Below are positions 11,098 to 22,821 of a stretch of 64,000 nucleotides of DNA, one piece after another. Position 1 is the stretch's first letter. Every line of letters begins with the position of its first letter. Source of the stretch: an uncultured Pelagibacteraceae bacterium (lineage in GTDB: Bacteria > Pseudomonadota > Alphaproteobacteria > Pelagibacterales > Pelagibacteraceae). The notes below the pieces were generated by a model. That model ran no database searches, was not told the DNA's origin, and saw nothing but the letters and a program-made list of their open reading frames with translations. A program made the position numbers and the translations under genes. Location of the stretch: positions 62,001 through 126,000 of the forward strand of contig CACAWY010000003.1 of assembly GCA_902536385.1 (NCBI GenBank), read 5' to 3'.

Positions 11098-12337
11098 TAT
11101 TAAAGATTTAAGAAAAAACTTAAAAGAATACAAAAAAAAATTTCTTGAAAGAAATTTTAATTTTCAAATTGATGTTTTTAACGATTTAGACAGCAACAAT
11201 AGAAAATTAATAAATGAAAAAGAAAAATTAGAACAAGAGAAAAAAAAATTATCAAAATTAAAAGATACGTCAAATTTTGAAAAATCAAAAAAAATATCAG
11301 AAAAAATATTAGAAATATCTAATTTGCAAAACAAAACACAAATTAAACTTAATGAATTTTTAAATATTTTACCAAATTTAGCCCTTGAAGAAGTTCCTGT
11401 TGGTAAAGATGAAAAAGCAAATAAACTGATAAATCAGTCTGGGATTAAAAAAGAGTATTCTTTTGAACCCAAATCTCATATCGAAATTGGATCGAAAGGC
11501 AATATGATAGATTTTGATACGTCGATCAAATTATCTGGTTCAAGATTTGTAGTTCTTAAAGATAAAATTGCATTATTGGAGAGAGCTTTAATTAATTTTA
11601 TGATGGATATTCATACCAATGAATTTGATTATATGGAGATCTCTCCCCCTTTAATTGTAAATGAGGATGTAATGTTTGGTACAGGGCAACTCCCAAAATT
11701 TGAAGAAGATCAATTCGAAATTAAATTTGAAAACACTGATCAAAGAAAGTTTTTAATACCAACTGCTGAAGTAGTTTTAACAAATTTAGTTAGAAAATCT
11801 TTAATAAATAAAGATCATTTACCATTAAGATTTGTGGCTTCAACACCTTGTTTTCGAAAAGAGGCCGGTAGTTATGGAAAAGACACAAGAGGAATGATTA
11901 GACAACATCAGTTTTATAAAGTTGAGTTAGTAAGTATTGTTGAACCTATAGACTGCAAACAAGAATTAGATCGTATGTTAAATTGTGCAAAAAGTGTCCT
12001 AGATAAATTAGAAATTCCTTATCAAATAGTTTTATTATCTTCAGGTGATATGGGATTTAGTTCAGAAAAGACATTTGATATCGAAGTATGGATACCCTCT
12101 GAAAAAAAATATAGGGAAATCTCAAGTTGCTCATCATGCGGATCTTTTCAAGCAAGAAGAATGGGTGCTAAATATAAATCTAGTAATGGCAACGATTTTG
12201 TTGGCACATTGAATGGTTCAGGTCTAGCTGTAGGAAGACTTTTAATAGCTTTATTAGAAAATAATCAAAATAAAGATGGCTCTGTTACTATACCAAATGT
12301 TTTAAAAAAATATATGAATAATCTAGATAAAATTTGA
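11090..12337 (+). CDS. serS: Serine--tRNA ligase
   Basis: N-terminal coiled coil, FRKEAGSYGKDTRGMIRQHQF, SCSSCGSFQARRM, NGSGLAVGRLLIALLENNQ. Confidence 0.96.
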   Translation: MHNIKDLRKNLKEYKKKFLERNFNFQIDVFNDLDSNNRKLINEKEKLEQEKKKLSKLKDTSNFEKSKKISEKILEISNLQNKTQIKLNEFLNILPNLALEEVPVGKDEKANKLINQSGIKKEYSFEPKSHIEIGSKGNMIDFDTSIKLSGSRFVVLKDKIALLERALINFMMDIHTNEFDYMEISPPLIVNEDVMFGTGQLPKFEEDQFEIKFENTDQRKFLIPTAEVVLTNLVRKSLINKDHLPLRFVASTPCFRKEAGSYGKDTRGMIRQHQFYKVELVSIVEPIDCKQELDRMLNCAKSVLDKLEIPYQIVLLSSGDMGFSSEKTFDIEVWIPSEKKYREISSCSSCGSFQARRMGAKYKSSNGNDFVGTLNGSGLAVGRLLIALLENNQNKDGSVTIPNVLKKYMNNLDKI

Positions 12338-12384
12338 TAAAATTTAACTTGTTTATCTAATACATTTATTATATTTGTCTCCTC

Positions 12385-12669
12385 ATGAGTGGTCAAGGCA
12401 TAGCACAATTTATACCCTTAATACTAATATTTGTAATTTTTTACTTTTTTCTAATAAGACCTCAGCAAAAAAGGGTAAAAGATCATAAAGCAATGGTAGA
12501 GGCTTTAAAAAAAGGTGATGAGGTAATTACTTCAGGAGGAATAATTGGGGTTGTAGATCGTGTCATGGAGGATGATAGAATTGAAGTGATAATAGGTGAG
12601 GGCACAAAAGTCCAAATTATACGATCGACAATTACAAGCTTGCTTAAAAAAGAAGAAGTAAAAAAATAA
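12385..12669 (+). CDS. yajC: Sec translocase accessory subunit YajC
   Basis: IPLILIFVIFYFFLIRPQQKRVKDHKAMVEALKKGDEVITSGGIIG. Confidence 0.94.
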   Translation: MSGQGIAQFIPLILIFVIFYFFLIRPQQKRVKDHKAMVEALKKGDEVITSGGIIGVVDRVMEDDRIEVIIGEGTKVQIIRSTITSLLKKEEVKK

Positions 12670-12678
12670 TTCTTTTTC

Positions 12679-14223
12679 GTGTTAAATTTTTCTAAAATAA
12701 ATATTTTACTCATATATTTAATTTTTTTTATTACATCAATTTTTTCATTTTTAAATCTTCAAAAAAACGAAAATATAATAATAGATAAGAAAGTAAATTT
12801 AGGTTTAGACCTTCAAGGAGGATCTTACTTATTATTAGAAATAAACTCAGAGTCTCTTATTAAAGAAAAAATTCAATCAAAAGTTATTCCAATCAAAAAA
12901 TTATTGAAAGATAATAATTTGAATTATAGTGATTTTAAAATTGATAAAAAAAAATTAATTTTTAAGATTAATGATTTTGATAAATTAGAATTAATATTAT
13001 TTTCAAAAAAAGATAATTTAATAAACCCTTATATTGATCAATATAGATCTTTTGAATTAGATTATAAAAAATTAAATGATAATTATGTAGAAGTTTCTCT
13101 TTCAAAATTTGGAATTTTGACTATTAATAACGCTGCATTAAAACAGTCAATTGAAATTGTAAGACGCAGAATAGATGATGTTGGAACGAAGGAGCCAACT
13201 ATATTACAAAGAGGAGAGAAAAGAATTTTAGTAGAATTACCTGGTTTAAAAGATCCAGAAAGAATTAAAAAACTTTTAGGCAAAACAGCACAATTGAATT
13301 TTAGGCTTGTTAGTGAAAATTCTGAATTTGGTATTGATGAACTTATTTCAGAGGATGGCGAGACTTTAAAGATAAGTAAAAGAATTGTTATGAGTGGAGA
13401 AAACTTAATGGACGCACAACCAAGTATACAAAATCAACAAAATGAACCAGTAGTTTCTTTTACTTTAGATAGACTTGGTGCACAAAAATTTGGTAGAGCC
13501 ACTACCGATAATGTTGGTAAGAGATTAGCAATTATTCTCGATGGTAAAATAATTAGTGCGCCAAATATAAATGAACCCATAACTTCAGGAAACGGAATGA
13601 TATCAGGAAATTTTACTTTTCAAGAAGCTACGGATTTGGCTTTACTACTTAGATCTGGTGCCTTGCCAACCCCATTAGAGGTTGTCGAAGAACGGACAGT
13701 TGGTCCTGATTTAGGAGAAGACTCAATTAGATCAGGGATCACCTCACTTATAGTTGGATTTATTTTAGTAATATTTTTTATGTTTTATAAGTATAAAATA
13801 TTTGGATTAATTGCTAATACAGCTTTAATTGCTAATTTATTAATGCTAGTAGGAATTTTGACAATTTTAGAGGCAACATTAACGTTACCAGGTATTGCAG
13901 GAATAATTTTAACAGTAGGAATGGCTGTGGACGCAAATGTTTTAATTTTTGAGAGAATTAAGGAAGAATTAAAAACAGAAAAATCAATAATACATGCATT
14001 TGACACAGGATATTCTAAGGCGAAAATCACTGTTCTTGATGCAAATATAACTACACTTATCGCAGCTGTAATATTATTTGCTTTTGGATCAGGACCAGTA
14101 AAAGGATTTGCAATAACTTTGGGTATAGGAATCATAACCACTTTATTTACTGCATACTTTTTAGCAAGACATTTAACGTCAATTATAGTTTTAAAGAACG
14201 ATAGGAAAGAAATAAAAATTTAA
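12679..14223 (+). CDS. secD: Protein translocase subunit SecD (GTG start)
   Basis: LGLDLQGGSYLLLEI, RRRIDDVGTKEPTI, GMAVDANVLIFERIKEEL. Confidence 0.95.
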   Translation: MLNFSKINILLIYLIFFITSIFSFLNLQKNENIIIDKKVNLGLDLQGGSYLLLEINSESLIKEKIQSKVIPIKKLLKDNNLNYSDFKIDKKKLIFKINDFDKLELILFSKKDNLINPYIDQYRSFELDYKKLNDNYVEVSLSKFGILTINNAALKQSIEIVRRRIDDVGTKEPTILQRGEKRILVELPGLKDPERIKKLLGKTAQLNFRLVSENSEFGIDELISEDGETLKISKRIVMSGENLMDAQPSIQNQQNEPVVSFTLDRLGAQKFGRATTDNVGKRLAIILDGKIISAPNINEPITSGNGMISGNFTFQEATDLALLLRSGALPTPLEVVEERTVGPDLGEDSIRSGITSLIVGFILVIFFMFYKYKIFGLIANTALIANLLMLVGILTILEATLTLPGIAGIILTVGMAVDANVLIFERIKEELKTEKSIIHAFDTGYSKAKITVLDANITTLIAAVILFAFGSGPVKGFAITLGIGIITTLFTAYFLARHLTSIIVLKNDRKEIKI

Positions 14224-15128
14224 TGATAAAAAATATTAATTTTGTTTCAAAATTCAAAAAAGCAAATGTTGCCTCGATCTTAATTTTTGTTTTTAGTGTG
14301 TTTTTTATTACCTTAAAAGGCTTAAATTATGGTATCGATTTTAAAGGTGGAACTTTAATAGAGTTAAGAACAGATATTTCTGTTAATGCATCTTCAATAA
14401 GAGACTCATTAAATAGTATGAGCTTAGGTGATGTTAATGTAAAAAAATTTGGAAGAGACGGTGATTATTTAATAAAAGTAGAGCAAAAAAATACTAATAA
14501 TAGTAATTTAATTCCACAAATAAAAAAAACATTATCTGATAGCCTAAACTCAGAAGTTGATTTCAGAAGAGTCGAGAATGTTGGTCCTAAAGTAAGTTCT
14601 GAATTATTAGAGTCATCAATAATTGCAATTTCACTAGCTTTAGCTGCTATGCTTTTTTATATATGGATAAGGTTCGAATGGCAGTTTAGTGTTGGTTCAA
14701 TCATTGCTTTATTTCACGATGTAATAATTACTTTAGGTATTTTTTCGATATTATCCTTAGAAATAAATTTATCAATAATTGCAGCAGTGCTTACAATAGT
14801 TGGTTATTCAATGAATGACACAGTTGTAATATATGATAGAATAAGGGAAAATCTATTCAAATATAGTAAAATAAGTATAAGTGATATTGCCAATCTTTCT
14901 ATTAATGAGACATTGGCGAGAACAATTATTACATCAGTTACTACATTGTTAGCATTACTATCTATTTTTATTTTGGGAGGTGAAATTTTAAGAGGGTTTT
15001 CTTTTGCAATGATTTTAGGTGTTTTAATTGGCACTTACTCATCTATTTTCGTAGCATCACCAATATTAAAGTTTTTTAAAGTGAGTTCTAAAACTTTAGA
15101 AAAAGATGAGGAAAAAATTGTCCCTTAA
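14223..15128 (+). CDS. secF: Protein translocase subunit SecF
   Basis: NYGIDFKGGTLIELR, GYSMNDTVVIYDRIREN; downstream of secD. Confidence 0.95.
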   Translation: MIKNINFVSKFKKANVASILIFVFSVFFITLKGLNYGIDFKGGTLIELRTDISVNASSIRDSLNSMSLGDVNVKKFGRDGDYLIKVEQKNTNNSNLIPQIKKTLSDSLNSEVDFRRVENVGPKVSSELLESSIIAISLALAAMLFYIWIRFEWQFSVGSIIALFHDVIITLGIFSILSLEINLSIIAAVLTIVGYSMNDTVVIYDRIRENLFKYSKISISDIANLSINETLARTIITSVTTLLALLSIFILGGEILRGFSFAMILGVLIGTYSSIFVASPILKFFKVSSKTLEKDEEKIVP

Positions 15129-15731
15129 TTAATAAAGGTTTTGTGCAGCTACCATTGAAAGCAACATAGGAAAAGATAACAAGGTATTTGCTCTTGAAAA
15201 TAACATTGCAGTTTTTGCAGATTTAGCTTTTTCTTCAGTAGAACAATCAACTATACCTAATGCTTTTTTTTGGTTAGGCCAAATTACGAACCACACATTA
15301 TAAGCCATTATTATTCCTAGCCACATTCCTATACCTATTGCTGTAGTTTTCGGATCTCCACTGCCAATTCCAAGGATCATTGCTTGATGAACGTATCCTT
15401 GTAGATAAGATACAACTAGTCCAGTAATTATTGTTCCTAAGGCCGCCCACCTGAACCAGAATAAAGCTTTAGGAGCAATAACTTTACCTATAGCTGGCTT
15501 CTGCTCATCAGGTATGTTTGGCATAGAAGGAATTTGGACAAAATTAAAATACCACAATAGACCGATCCACATTATGCCCGTAAGAACATGGAGATATCTA
15601 AACAACCAACTAAAAAAATACCTATCTAAAACAAATCCATCACCAAAAAAGTGCAAACCTATTAATAATAAAATTGCAATACCAAGTGAAAGATGAACAG
15701 TTTTTGATAACGATTGTAAGATATTAGTCAT
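15129..15731 (-). CDS. Urate hydroxylase PuuD-family membrane protein (N-terminal membrane domain only)
   Basis: 200 aa multi-TM; RYLHVLTGIMWIGLLWYFNFVQIP and MAYNVWFVIWPNQKKALG resemble the PuuD N-terminal domain (formerly DUF989). Confidence 0.75.
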   Translation of the reverse strand: MTNILQSLSKTVHLSLGIAILLLIGLHFFGDGFVLDRYFFSWLFRYLHVLTGIMWIGLLWYFNFVQIPSMPNIPDEQKPAIGKVIAPKALFWFRWAALGTIITGLVVSYLQGYVHQAMILGIGSGDPKTTAIGIGMWLGIIMAYNVWFVIWPNQKKALGIVDCSTEEKAKSAKTAMLFSRANTLLSFPMLLSMVAAQNLY

Positions 15732-15757
15732 TATTTTTTATATCATAAATTATACTT

Positions 15758-18637
15758 TTAAGCAGTCTTTTTCATTGACCCGTTTCCAATTAATTCTCTA
15801 ATAAATTTACCTGTGTAACTGCCTTTTATGCTTGAAACTTTCTCAGGAGTGCCTTCTGCAATAATTTTACCACCATTTATACCTCCTTCTGGACCCATAT
15901 CAATTATATGATCAGCAGTTTTAATTACATCTAAATTATGTTCTATAACGACTACAGTATTACCAGTATTTGCAAATGCTTGTAATATTTCTAACAATTT
16001 TTTGATATCATGAGAATGTAATCCTGTTGTAGGCTCGTCTAAGATATACAAAGTTCTTCCAGTTGGCCTTTTCGATAATTCTTTCGCTAATTTAATTCTT
16101 TGCGCCTCACCTCCAGATAAAGTGGTAGCTTGTTGACCAATTTTCATATATCCAAGTCCTACATGTTTTAGAGTTATTAATTTAGATTTAATGCTTTGAA
16201 TATTCTCAAAAAATACACAACCCTCATCAACTGTCATATCTAAAACATCAGCTATATTCTTATTTTTAAATCTTATTTCTAAAGTTTCTCTATTATATCT
16301 TGCGCCTTTACAAGTATCGCAAGGTATAAAAACATCAGGTAAGAAATGCATTTCATAAGTTAAAACACCATCTCCCTCACAAGTTTCGCATCTTCCACCT
16401 TTAACATTAAAAGAATATCTTCCAACTTTGTAACCTCTCGCTTTTGACTCAGGAAGACTTGCAAACCATTCTCTTATCGGTCCGAATGCACCAGTATATG
16501 TTGCAGGATTTGACCTTGGCGTTCTTCCAATAGGTGACTGATCAATATCAATAATTTTATCTATTAATTCATTTCCTTTAAATCCGGTAAAAGCTTTAGG
16601 TACTTTTCGACTTTTATTTTTGTTTAGTATTAAGTTAAAAGCATTGTACAGCGTATGCAAAATTAAAGTTGATTTACCACTTCCAGATACACCTGTTACA
16701 CATGTAAATGTTCCTACAGGTATTTTTAAATTCACTTTTTTTAAATTATTTCCACTAGCTCCACTGATTTCAATAAATCTTCCGTTTTTTGCGGACCTTC
16801 TTTTTTTGGGGATTGGAATAAATTTTTTACCCGATAAATAATTTCCAGTTATACTTTTTTCATTTTCAATTATTTTTTTTACTTCACCCTCTGCAACAAT
16901 TTTCCCACCATTTAATCCTGCTTCTGGACCAATATCAATTATATGATCTGAATTTTCCATTGTCTCAATATCATGCTCAACAACAATGACTGTATTTCCT
17001 AAGTCTCTTAATCTTTTTAAAGCTGAAATTAATTTTTTATTATCTCTTTGATGTAATCCTATTGAAGGTTCATCTAAAACATATAATACACCAGTCAGCC
17101 CCGATCCAATTTGAGATGCAAGTCTTATTCTTTGAGCTTCTCCTCCTGATAAAGTTCCAGACTCTCTTGATAAAGTTAAGTAATTTAAGCCAACATTCAA
17201 AAGAAAGTTTAATCTTTCGTTAATCTCTTTTAATATATGTTGTGAAATTTTTTTTTCTTTTTCGTTCAAAATACCTTCTAAATCGGTAAACCATTTTTGT
17301 GCAATATCTATTGACTTTTCCGTCACCTGACTAATATTTAAATTATTTATTTTTACACAAAGAGCTTCATCTTTTAATCTCATCCCTTTACATTTTTCAC
17401 AGTTAGACTCGCTTTGATATTGAGATATTTCTTCTCTTTTCCATTCACTATCAGTTTCTAAATATCTTCTTTCTAAATTATTAATAACACCTTCAAAAGT
17501 CTTTTTGGTACTATAAGCTTCATATCCATCATCGTAAGAAAACTTTATCTCATCTTCGTCTGAACCATATAAAATTATATCTTGGATATTTTTTGGGATT
17601 TTTTTCCATGGGTCTGATAATGAAATTTTGTAGTGCTTAGCTAAAGACGCTAAGGTTTGAGCATAGTATAAAGATGTTGATTTTGACCATGGTTCAATTA
17701 CTCCATCTTGTAGGCTTTTTTTGGGATCTGTCACTACAAGATTTGGATCTACGTTAAGGTTGTGTCCTATGCCCTCACATTCTTCACAAGCACCATAAGG
17801 AGAATTAAATGAAAATAATCTTGGTTCAATTTCCTCAATAGTGAAACCACTTTCAGGACAAGAAAATTTAGATGAAAAGGTAATTGACTCCATTTTTCTA
17901 AATTTTTTTGGCAAAGTCTCATTCTCATATTCTACTACCAACAAACCATCAGATAAATTTACAGCTGTTTCTACACTGTCCGCAAGCCTATTTCCTAAGT
18001 TTGAATTTAATATAATTCTATCAACTATTATTGAAATATCATGTTTAACTTTTTTATTTAAATTTGGAAATTCATCTATATTTAAATATTTTCCATCAAC
18101 CTTAATTTTAGAAAATCCTCTTTTTTTATAATTTAAAATTTCTTTCTTATATTCTCCCTTTCTTCCTCTTACTATAGGAGCTAAAATATAAATTGTATTG
18201 TTTTTTGGAAGTTTTTTTATTTTATCTACCATTTCGCTTATTGACTGAGATTTTATTGGTTTCCCTGTGAAAGGCGAATATGGAATACCAATTCTGGCAA
18301 ACAGTACTCTCATATAATCGTAAATTTCGGTTACTGTAGCAACTGTTGACCTCGGATTTTTGGACGTATTTTTTTGTTCAATTGAAATTGCAGGACTTAA
18401 ACCCTCAATAAAATCCACATTGGGTTTTTTCATTTTATCTAAAAATTGTCTTGCATAAGAAGATAAACTTTCTACGTATCTTCTTTGTCCTTCAGCGTAA
18501 ATTGTATCAAAAGCCAAAGAGGATTTGCCAGAACCAGAAAGTCCTGTTATCACAACTAGTTTCTCTTTTGGAATTTCAAGAGAAACATTTTTTAAGTTGT
18601 GTTCTTTGGCCCCTTTTACAACGATTTTTTTCAACAT
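15758..18637 (-). CDS. uvrA: UvrABC system protein A
   Basis: Two ABC domains, [43 protein letters not shown] and CETCEGDG zinc motifs. Confidence 0.97.
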   Translation of the reverse strand: MLKKIVVKGAKEHNLKNVSLEIPKEKLVVITGLSGSGKSSLAFDTIYAEGQRRYVESLSSYARQFLDKMKKPNVDFIEGLSPAISIEQKNTSKNPRSTVATVTEIYDYMRVLFARIGIPYSPFTGKPIKSQSISEMVDKIKKLPKNNTIYILAPIVRGRKGEYKKEILNYKKRGFSKIKVDGKYLNIDEFPNLNKKVKHDISIIVDRIILNSNLGNRLADSVETAVNLSDGLLVVEYENETLPKKFRKMESITFSSKFSCPESGFTIEEIEPRLFSFNSPYGACEECEGIGHNLNVDPNLVVTDPKKSLQDGVIEPWSKSTSLYYAQTLASLAKHYKISLSDPWKKIPKNIQDIILYGSDEDEIKFSYDDGYEAYSTKKTFEGVINNLERRYLETDSEWKREEISQYQSESNCEKCKGMRLKDEALCVKINNLNISQVTEKSIDIAQKWFTDLEGILNEKEKKISQHILKEINERLNFLLNVGLNYLTLSRESGTLSGGEAQRIRLASQIGSGLTGVLYVLDEPSIGLHQRDNKKLISALKRLRDLGNTVIVVEHDIETMENSDHIIDIGPEAGLNGGKIVAEGEVKKIIENEKSITGNYLSGKKFIPIPKKRRSAKNGRFIEISGASGNNLKKVNLKIPVGTFTCVTGVSGSGKSTLILHTLYNAFNLILNKNKSRKVPKAFTGFKGNELIDKIIDIDQSPIGRTPRSNPATYTGAFGPIREWFASLPESKARGYKVGRYSFNVKGGRCETCEGDGVLTYEMHFLPDVFIPCDTCKGARYNRETLEIRFKNKNIADVLDMTVDEGCVFFENIQSIKSKLITLKHVGLGYMKIGQQATTLSGGEAQRIKLAKELSKRPTGRTLYILDEPTTGLHSHDIKKLLEILQAFANTGNTVVVIEHNLDVIKTADHIIDMGPEGGINGGKIIAEGTPEKVSSIKGSYTGKFIRELIGNGSMKKTA

Positions 18638-18738
18638 TTTTTTTAAACTAAATAATTATCACCTTATATTTACTTATCAAATATGATATAAATAAAAGAC
18701 TTTAAATAATATAAAATCAACTTTAATTCAAAAATATT

Positions 18739-19194
18739 ATGGCTGGAAGTTTAAATAAAGTACAATTAATAGGTCGTTTAGGCGCAGACCCTGAGATTAA
18801 ACAAATGGTTAATGGAAAAAGTGTAGCAAGACTTAGTATTGCTACAAGCCAATCTTGGAAAGATAAATCTAGCGGAGAAAAAAAAGAAAAAACTGAATGG
18901 CACAGAGTTGTAATATTCAACGAAGGTCTAGTAAATGTTGTTCAACAGTACGTTAAAAAAGGAGCAAATGTCTATGTTGAAGGTCAATTAAGCACTAGAA
19001 AATGGAAAGATGAAGCCAGTGGTCAAGATAAATATTCTACTGAAGTAGTCTTACAAGGTTACAATTCTAGTCTAACAATGCTTGATAGTAAAAATAGTAA
19101 TAGCTCAAATTTAGTTTCAGAAAATAAAAGTTCACTTCCAAATGATAATATTAATCAAGATAATTCTGATTTAGACGATGAAATTCCTTTCTAA
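18739..19194 (+). CDS. ssb: Single-stranded DNA-binding protein
   Basis: MAGSLNKVQLIGRLGADPEI, OB fold, acidic C-terminal tip DLDDEIPF. Confidence 0.96.
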   Translation: MAGSLNKVQLIGRLGADPEIKQMVNGKSVARLSIATSQSWKDKSSGEKKEKTEWHRVVIFNEGLVNVVQQYVKKGANVYVEGQLSTRKWKDEASGQDKYSTEVVLQGYNSSLTMLDSKNSNSSNLVSENKSSLPNDNINQDNSDLDDEIPF

Positions 19195-19200
19195 ATTTCC

Positions 19201-21774
19201 ATGGAAAAAAATACCCTAGAAAATAAAAAAATATTTAAACCTATTTTTGTTCAAGATGAAATGAGTTCATCCTATTTATCTTACGCAATGAGTGTAATTG
19301 TAAGTAGAGCATTACCAGACGTAAGGGATGGATTAAAACCAGTTCATAGAAGAATTATTTACGCTATGTACAAAGGTGGTTATGATTGGTCTAAGCCTTT
19401 TAGAAAATCAGCTAGAATAGTTGGTGACGTTATTGGTAAGTACCATCCTCACGGGGATCAATCAGTTTATGATGCATTAGTTAGATTAGTACAAGAATTT
19501 TCAATGAGTGTTCCGTTAATATCAGGCCAAGGAAATTTTGGATCAATCGATGGAGATCCGCCTGCTGCCATGAGATATACAGAGACTAAACTTGGAAGAA
19601 TTTCACAATTTTTAACTGAGGACTTAGAAAAAAACACAGTAAATTTTAGAAGTAATTATGATGAAACAGAAAAAGAACCAGAAGTTTTACCTTCTCAATA
19701 CCCCAATATACTAGTAAATGGAGCTGGAGGCATAGCTGTAGGGATGGCTACTAGTATACCTCCACATAATCTAGGTGAGATTATCAACGCTACAATTGCA
19801 TATATAAATAATAAAGATATTACCATCTCTCAATTAATGAAACACGTCCCAGGTCCTGACTTCCCTACTGGCGGAGTAATAATTGGCAAAGAAATTATTA
19901 AACAAGGTTACAATAAAGGTAGAGGATCTTTTAAGATAAGAGGGGAAATAGATTTAGAAGAAAAAAAAGGAGGACGAGAAAAATTAATTATAAAATCAAT
20001 TCCTTATCAGGTAAATAAATCAATTCTAATTGAAAAAATTGCACAGTTAGTCAGAGATAAAAAAATTGAAGGCATTAGAGATTTAAGAGATGAGTCAAAT
20101 AGAGAGGGAATTAGAGTAGTAATAGAACTTAGAAAAGGAGTTGAACCTGAAACTATTAGAAGACAATTGTTTAAATTGACTAGTATAGAAAGTTCTTTTG
20201 GTTTTAATACTCTAGCAATTGTTAACAAGAAACCAAAAATTCTTAATCTAAAAGAATTTATTTCAGAATTTTTATCCTTTAGAGAGGATACAGTTATAAA
20301 AAGAGTAAAATTTGATCTAAATAAAGCTGAGGAAAGAGCTCATATTTTAATTGGTTTAGCTGCAGCAGTAGAAAATATAGATGAAGTAATAAAAATAATA
20401 AAAAATTCTAAAGACGCAGGAATAGCAAAAAAAAACTTGTTATCAAAAAAATGGAGAATCAAAAAAAGTTTAAAATTAATTAATTTGATTGAAAACAAAA
20501 AAAGTATTTCAGGTTACCAATTATCAACAAATCAAGTTGACGCAATTTTAGAATTAAGACTTCAAAAATTAACTGCTTATGGAATAGGTGAAATTGAAAG
20601 CGAAATTACAAAACTTTCCGAATTGATTACTCATTATAATAAGATTATTAATTCAAAAAAAACATTATATAGTTTGATAATTGATGAACTAGAAAAAATT
20701 AAAGATAAATTCTCTACACCAAGGAGAACTAAAATTATTGATGCAGTATTAAATTATGATATTGAAGAAACTATTCAAAAAGAATCAGTAGTAATTAATA
20801 TTACAAATCAAGGTTATATCAAAAGAGGACCTTTAAGTTCTTTAAAAACTCAAAAAAGGGGAGGTAAAGGTAAAACAGGGATATCAACCAGAGAAGATGA
20901 TTTTGTCGTACAGATCTTTACTGCTAACACGCATACACCGGTTTTATTTTTTTCAACACAAGGATTAGTTTATAAAATCAAGGCTCATAAAATTCCTGAG
21001 GGAACAGCTGCATCTAAAGGTAAATCAATATTTAATTTGTTACCACTCAAAAGCCACCATTCAATTAGTTCAATAATGCCTTTACCTGAAGATGAGTCAG
21101 AGTGGAAAAATCTTATGGTTATTTTTGCCACTTCTAAAGGAAATATAAGGAAAAATACATTAGAAGATTTTGTTAATATAAATAACAGTGGTAAAATTGC
21201 TATGAAACTTGATCAAGATGATAAAATAATCGGAGTAAAAATTTGTAATGATAATCAAGACATATTACTTAGTACTCAATTTGGGAAATGTATAAGGTTT
21301 AAGTCAAAAAAACTAAGATTATTTAAAGGTCGATCATCTAAGGGGATTAAAGGTATTCAACTCAAAGAGAAGGATAAAGTTATTTCGCTTTCAATTTTGG
21401 ATAATACACAAATTGATAACAAAATTTTAAATAAGGATAAAAAAATCAAAAGCGCAGTTGATAAATTTATTTTATCAGTCTCTGAAAATGGATTTGGAAA
21501 AAGATCTTCATGTAATGATTATAGGGTTACTAACAGAGGAGGAAAAGGCATTATAGGAATAATTAACTCTCCAAGAAATGGAAATATTGCATCTTCTTTA
21601 GTAGTAAGTGAAACTGATGAAATACTTTTGTCAACAGGTAAAGGAAGCATAATGAGATGTCCTGTAAAAGAAATCAGAATAGCAGGTAGAAACACTCAAG
21701 GTGTAAGAATAAAAAAATTAACAGGATCTGAAAAAGTAGTATCAGTAATAAAAATTGAAGATAATATCCAATAA
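19201..21774 (+). CDS. gyrA: DNA gyrase subunit A
   Basis: [45 protein letters not shown]-like region, C-terminal beta-pinwheel repeats. Confidence 0.96.
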   Translation: MEKNTLENKKIFKPIFVQDEMSSSYLSYAMSVIVSRALPDVRDGLKPVHRRIIYAMYKGGYDWSKPFRKSARIVGDVIGKYHPHGDQSVYDALVRLVQEFSMSVPLISGQGNFGSIDGDPPAAMRYTETKLGRISQFLTEDLEKNTVNFRSNYDETEKEPEVLPSQYPNILVNGAGGIAVGMATSIPPHNLGEIINATIAYINNKDITISQLMKHVPGPDFPTGGVIIGKEIIKQGYNKGRGSFKIRGEIDLEEKKGGREKLIIKSIPYQVNKSILIEKIAQLVRDKKIEGIRDLRDESNREGIRVVIELRKGVEPETIRRQLFKLTSIESSFGFNTLAIVNKKPKILNLKEFISEFLSFREDTVIKRVKFDLNKAEERAHILIGLAAAVENIDEVIKIIKNSKDAGIAKKNLLSKKWRIKKSLKLINLIENKKSISGYQLSTNQVDAILELRLQKLTAYGIGEIESEITKLSELITHYNKIINSKKTLYSLIIDELEKIKDKFSTPRRTKIIDAVLNYDIEETIQKESVVINITNQGYIKRGPLSSLKTQKRGGKGKTGISTREDDFVVQIFTANTHTPVLFFSTQGLVYKIKAHKIPEGTAASKGKSIFNLLPLKSHHSISSIMPLPEDESEWKNLMVIFATSKGNIRKNTLEDFVNINNSGKIAMKLDQDDKIIGVKICNDNQDILLSTQFGKCIRFKSKKLRLFKGRSSKGIKGIQLKEKDKVISLSILDNTQIDNKILNKDKKIKSAVDKFILSVSENGFGKRSSCNDYRVTNRGGKGIIGIINSPRNGNIASSLVVSETDEILLSTGKGSIMRCPVKEIRIAGRNTQGVRIKKLTGSEKVVSVIKIEDNIQ

Positions 21775-22263
21775 ATGAAAGTAGCAGTCTATCCAGGCAC
21801 CTTTGATCCAATGACTTACGGTCATATAGATGTAATAAAAAAATCTTTAAAAATTTTTGACAAACTTATTGTAGCTACAACAGACAATAATGATAAAAAT
21901 TATTTTTTTTCTGTTGCGGAAAGAATAGATATAATTAAAAATTCTTTATTTAATGATTTGAATTTTGATAAAAAAAAAATAAAGATCATTTCTTTCAATA
22001 ATTTAACTATTCAACTCTGTAAAAAATATAAAGCCTCAGCAATTGTCAGAGGCTTAAGAGCTGTCTCAGATTTTGAGTATGAATTTCAATTAGCAGGAAT
22101 GAACAAAAAACTTAATTCGAAAATTGAAACAATGTTCTTAATGTCGGATGTAGAGAATCAAATTATTTCATCTAAATTTGTAAAAGAAATAGCAAATTTA
22201 GGAGGTAATTTAGACAGATTCGTTACCAAATCGACTGTGAAAATGTTAAAAAACAAATATTAA
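21775..22263 (+). CDS. coaD: Pantetheine-phosphate adenylyltransferase
   Basis: YPGTFDPMTYGHIDVI, AIVRGLRAVSDFEYEFQLAGMN. Confidence 0.96.
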   Translation: MKVAVYPGTFDPMTYGHIDVIKKSLKIFDKLIVATTDNNDKNYFFSVAERIDIIKNSLFNDLNFDKKKIKIISFNNLTIQLCKKYKASAIVRGLRAVSDFEYEFQLAGMNKKLNSKIETMFLMSDVENQIISSKFVKEIANLGGNLDRFVTKSTVKMLKNKY

Positions 22264-22817
22264 TGAAAAAATTTATTTATTTATTTATAATTTTTTTTAG
22301 TTTAGTAAATACAGATCTAATGGCAGAAAATAAAATGATATTAAAACTTTCATATGGAGAGGTAGAGATTGAACTTTATCCAGACAAAGCTCCAAATCAT
22401 GTAAAACGATTTGTAGAACTTTCAAATAGTGGCAAATATGATGGTGTAGTTTTTCACAGGGTTATAGATGGTTTCATGGCACAGACTGGTGATGTTAAGT
22501 TTGGAAATTCTAAAAGTTCAGAATTTAACTTAGCACTTGCTGGCACAGGTGGTTCAGACTTACCTAACTTAAAAGCAGAGTTTACTGATATTGCTCACAC
22601 AAGAGGAACTTTATCAGCCGCAAGATCTGCAGATCCTAATAGTGCAAACAGTCAATTTTTTATATGTTTTGAATCTGCCCCACATTTAGATAGACAATAT
22701 TCTGCTTTTGGGAAAGTAGTTAAAGGAATGGAATTTGTAGATAGTATAAAAAAAGGAGACCCCAATACCGGCGCTGTTTCTGATCCTGACAAAATAATAT
22801 CTTTAAGATCAAAATAA
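22263..22817 (+). CDS. Peptidylprolyl isomerase, cyclophilin type, with signal peptide
   Basis: N-terminal hydrophobic leader; VVFHRVIDGFMAQTGD, GTLSAARSADPNSANSQFFI. Confidence 0.93.
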   Translation: MKKFIYLFIIFFSLVNTDLMAENKMILKLSYGEVEIELYPDKAPNHVKRFVELSNSGKYDGVVFHRVIDGFMAQTGDVKFGNSKSSEFNLALAGTGGSDLPNLKAEFTDIAHTRGTLSAARSADPNSANSQFFICFESAPHLDRQYSAFGKVVKGMEFVDSIKKGDPNTGAVSDPDKIISLRSK

Positions 22818-22821
22818 TTAA

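Noticed and set aside
13785-14141. 118-aa minus-strand ORF
   Set aside because: Fully antisense to conserved secD transmembrane region; no own motif.
18638-18738. Possible SOS (LexA) box in the uvrA/ssb divergent promoter
   Set aside because: Looked for the alphaproteobacterial GTTC-N7-GTTC direct repeat; none present.
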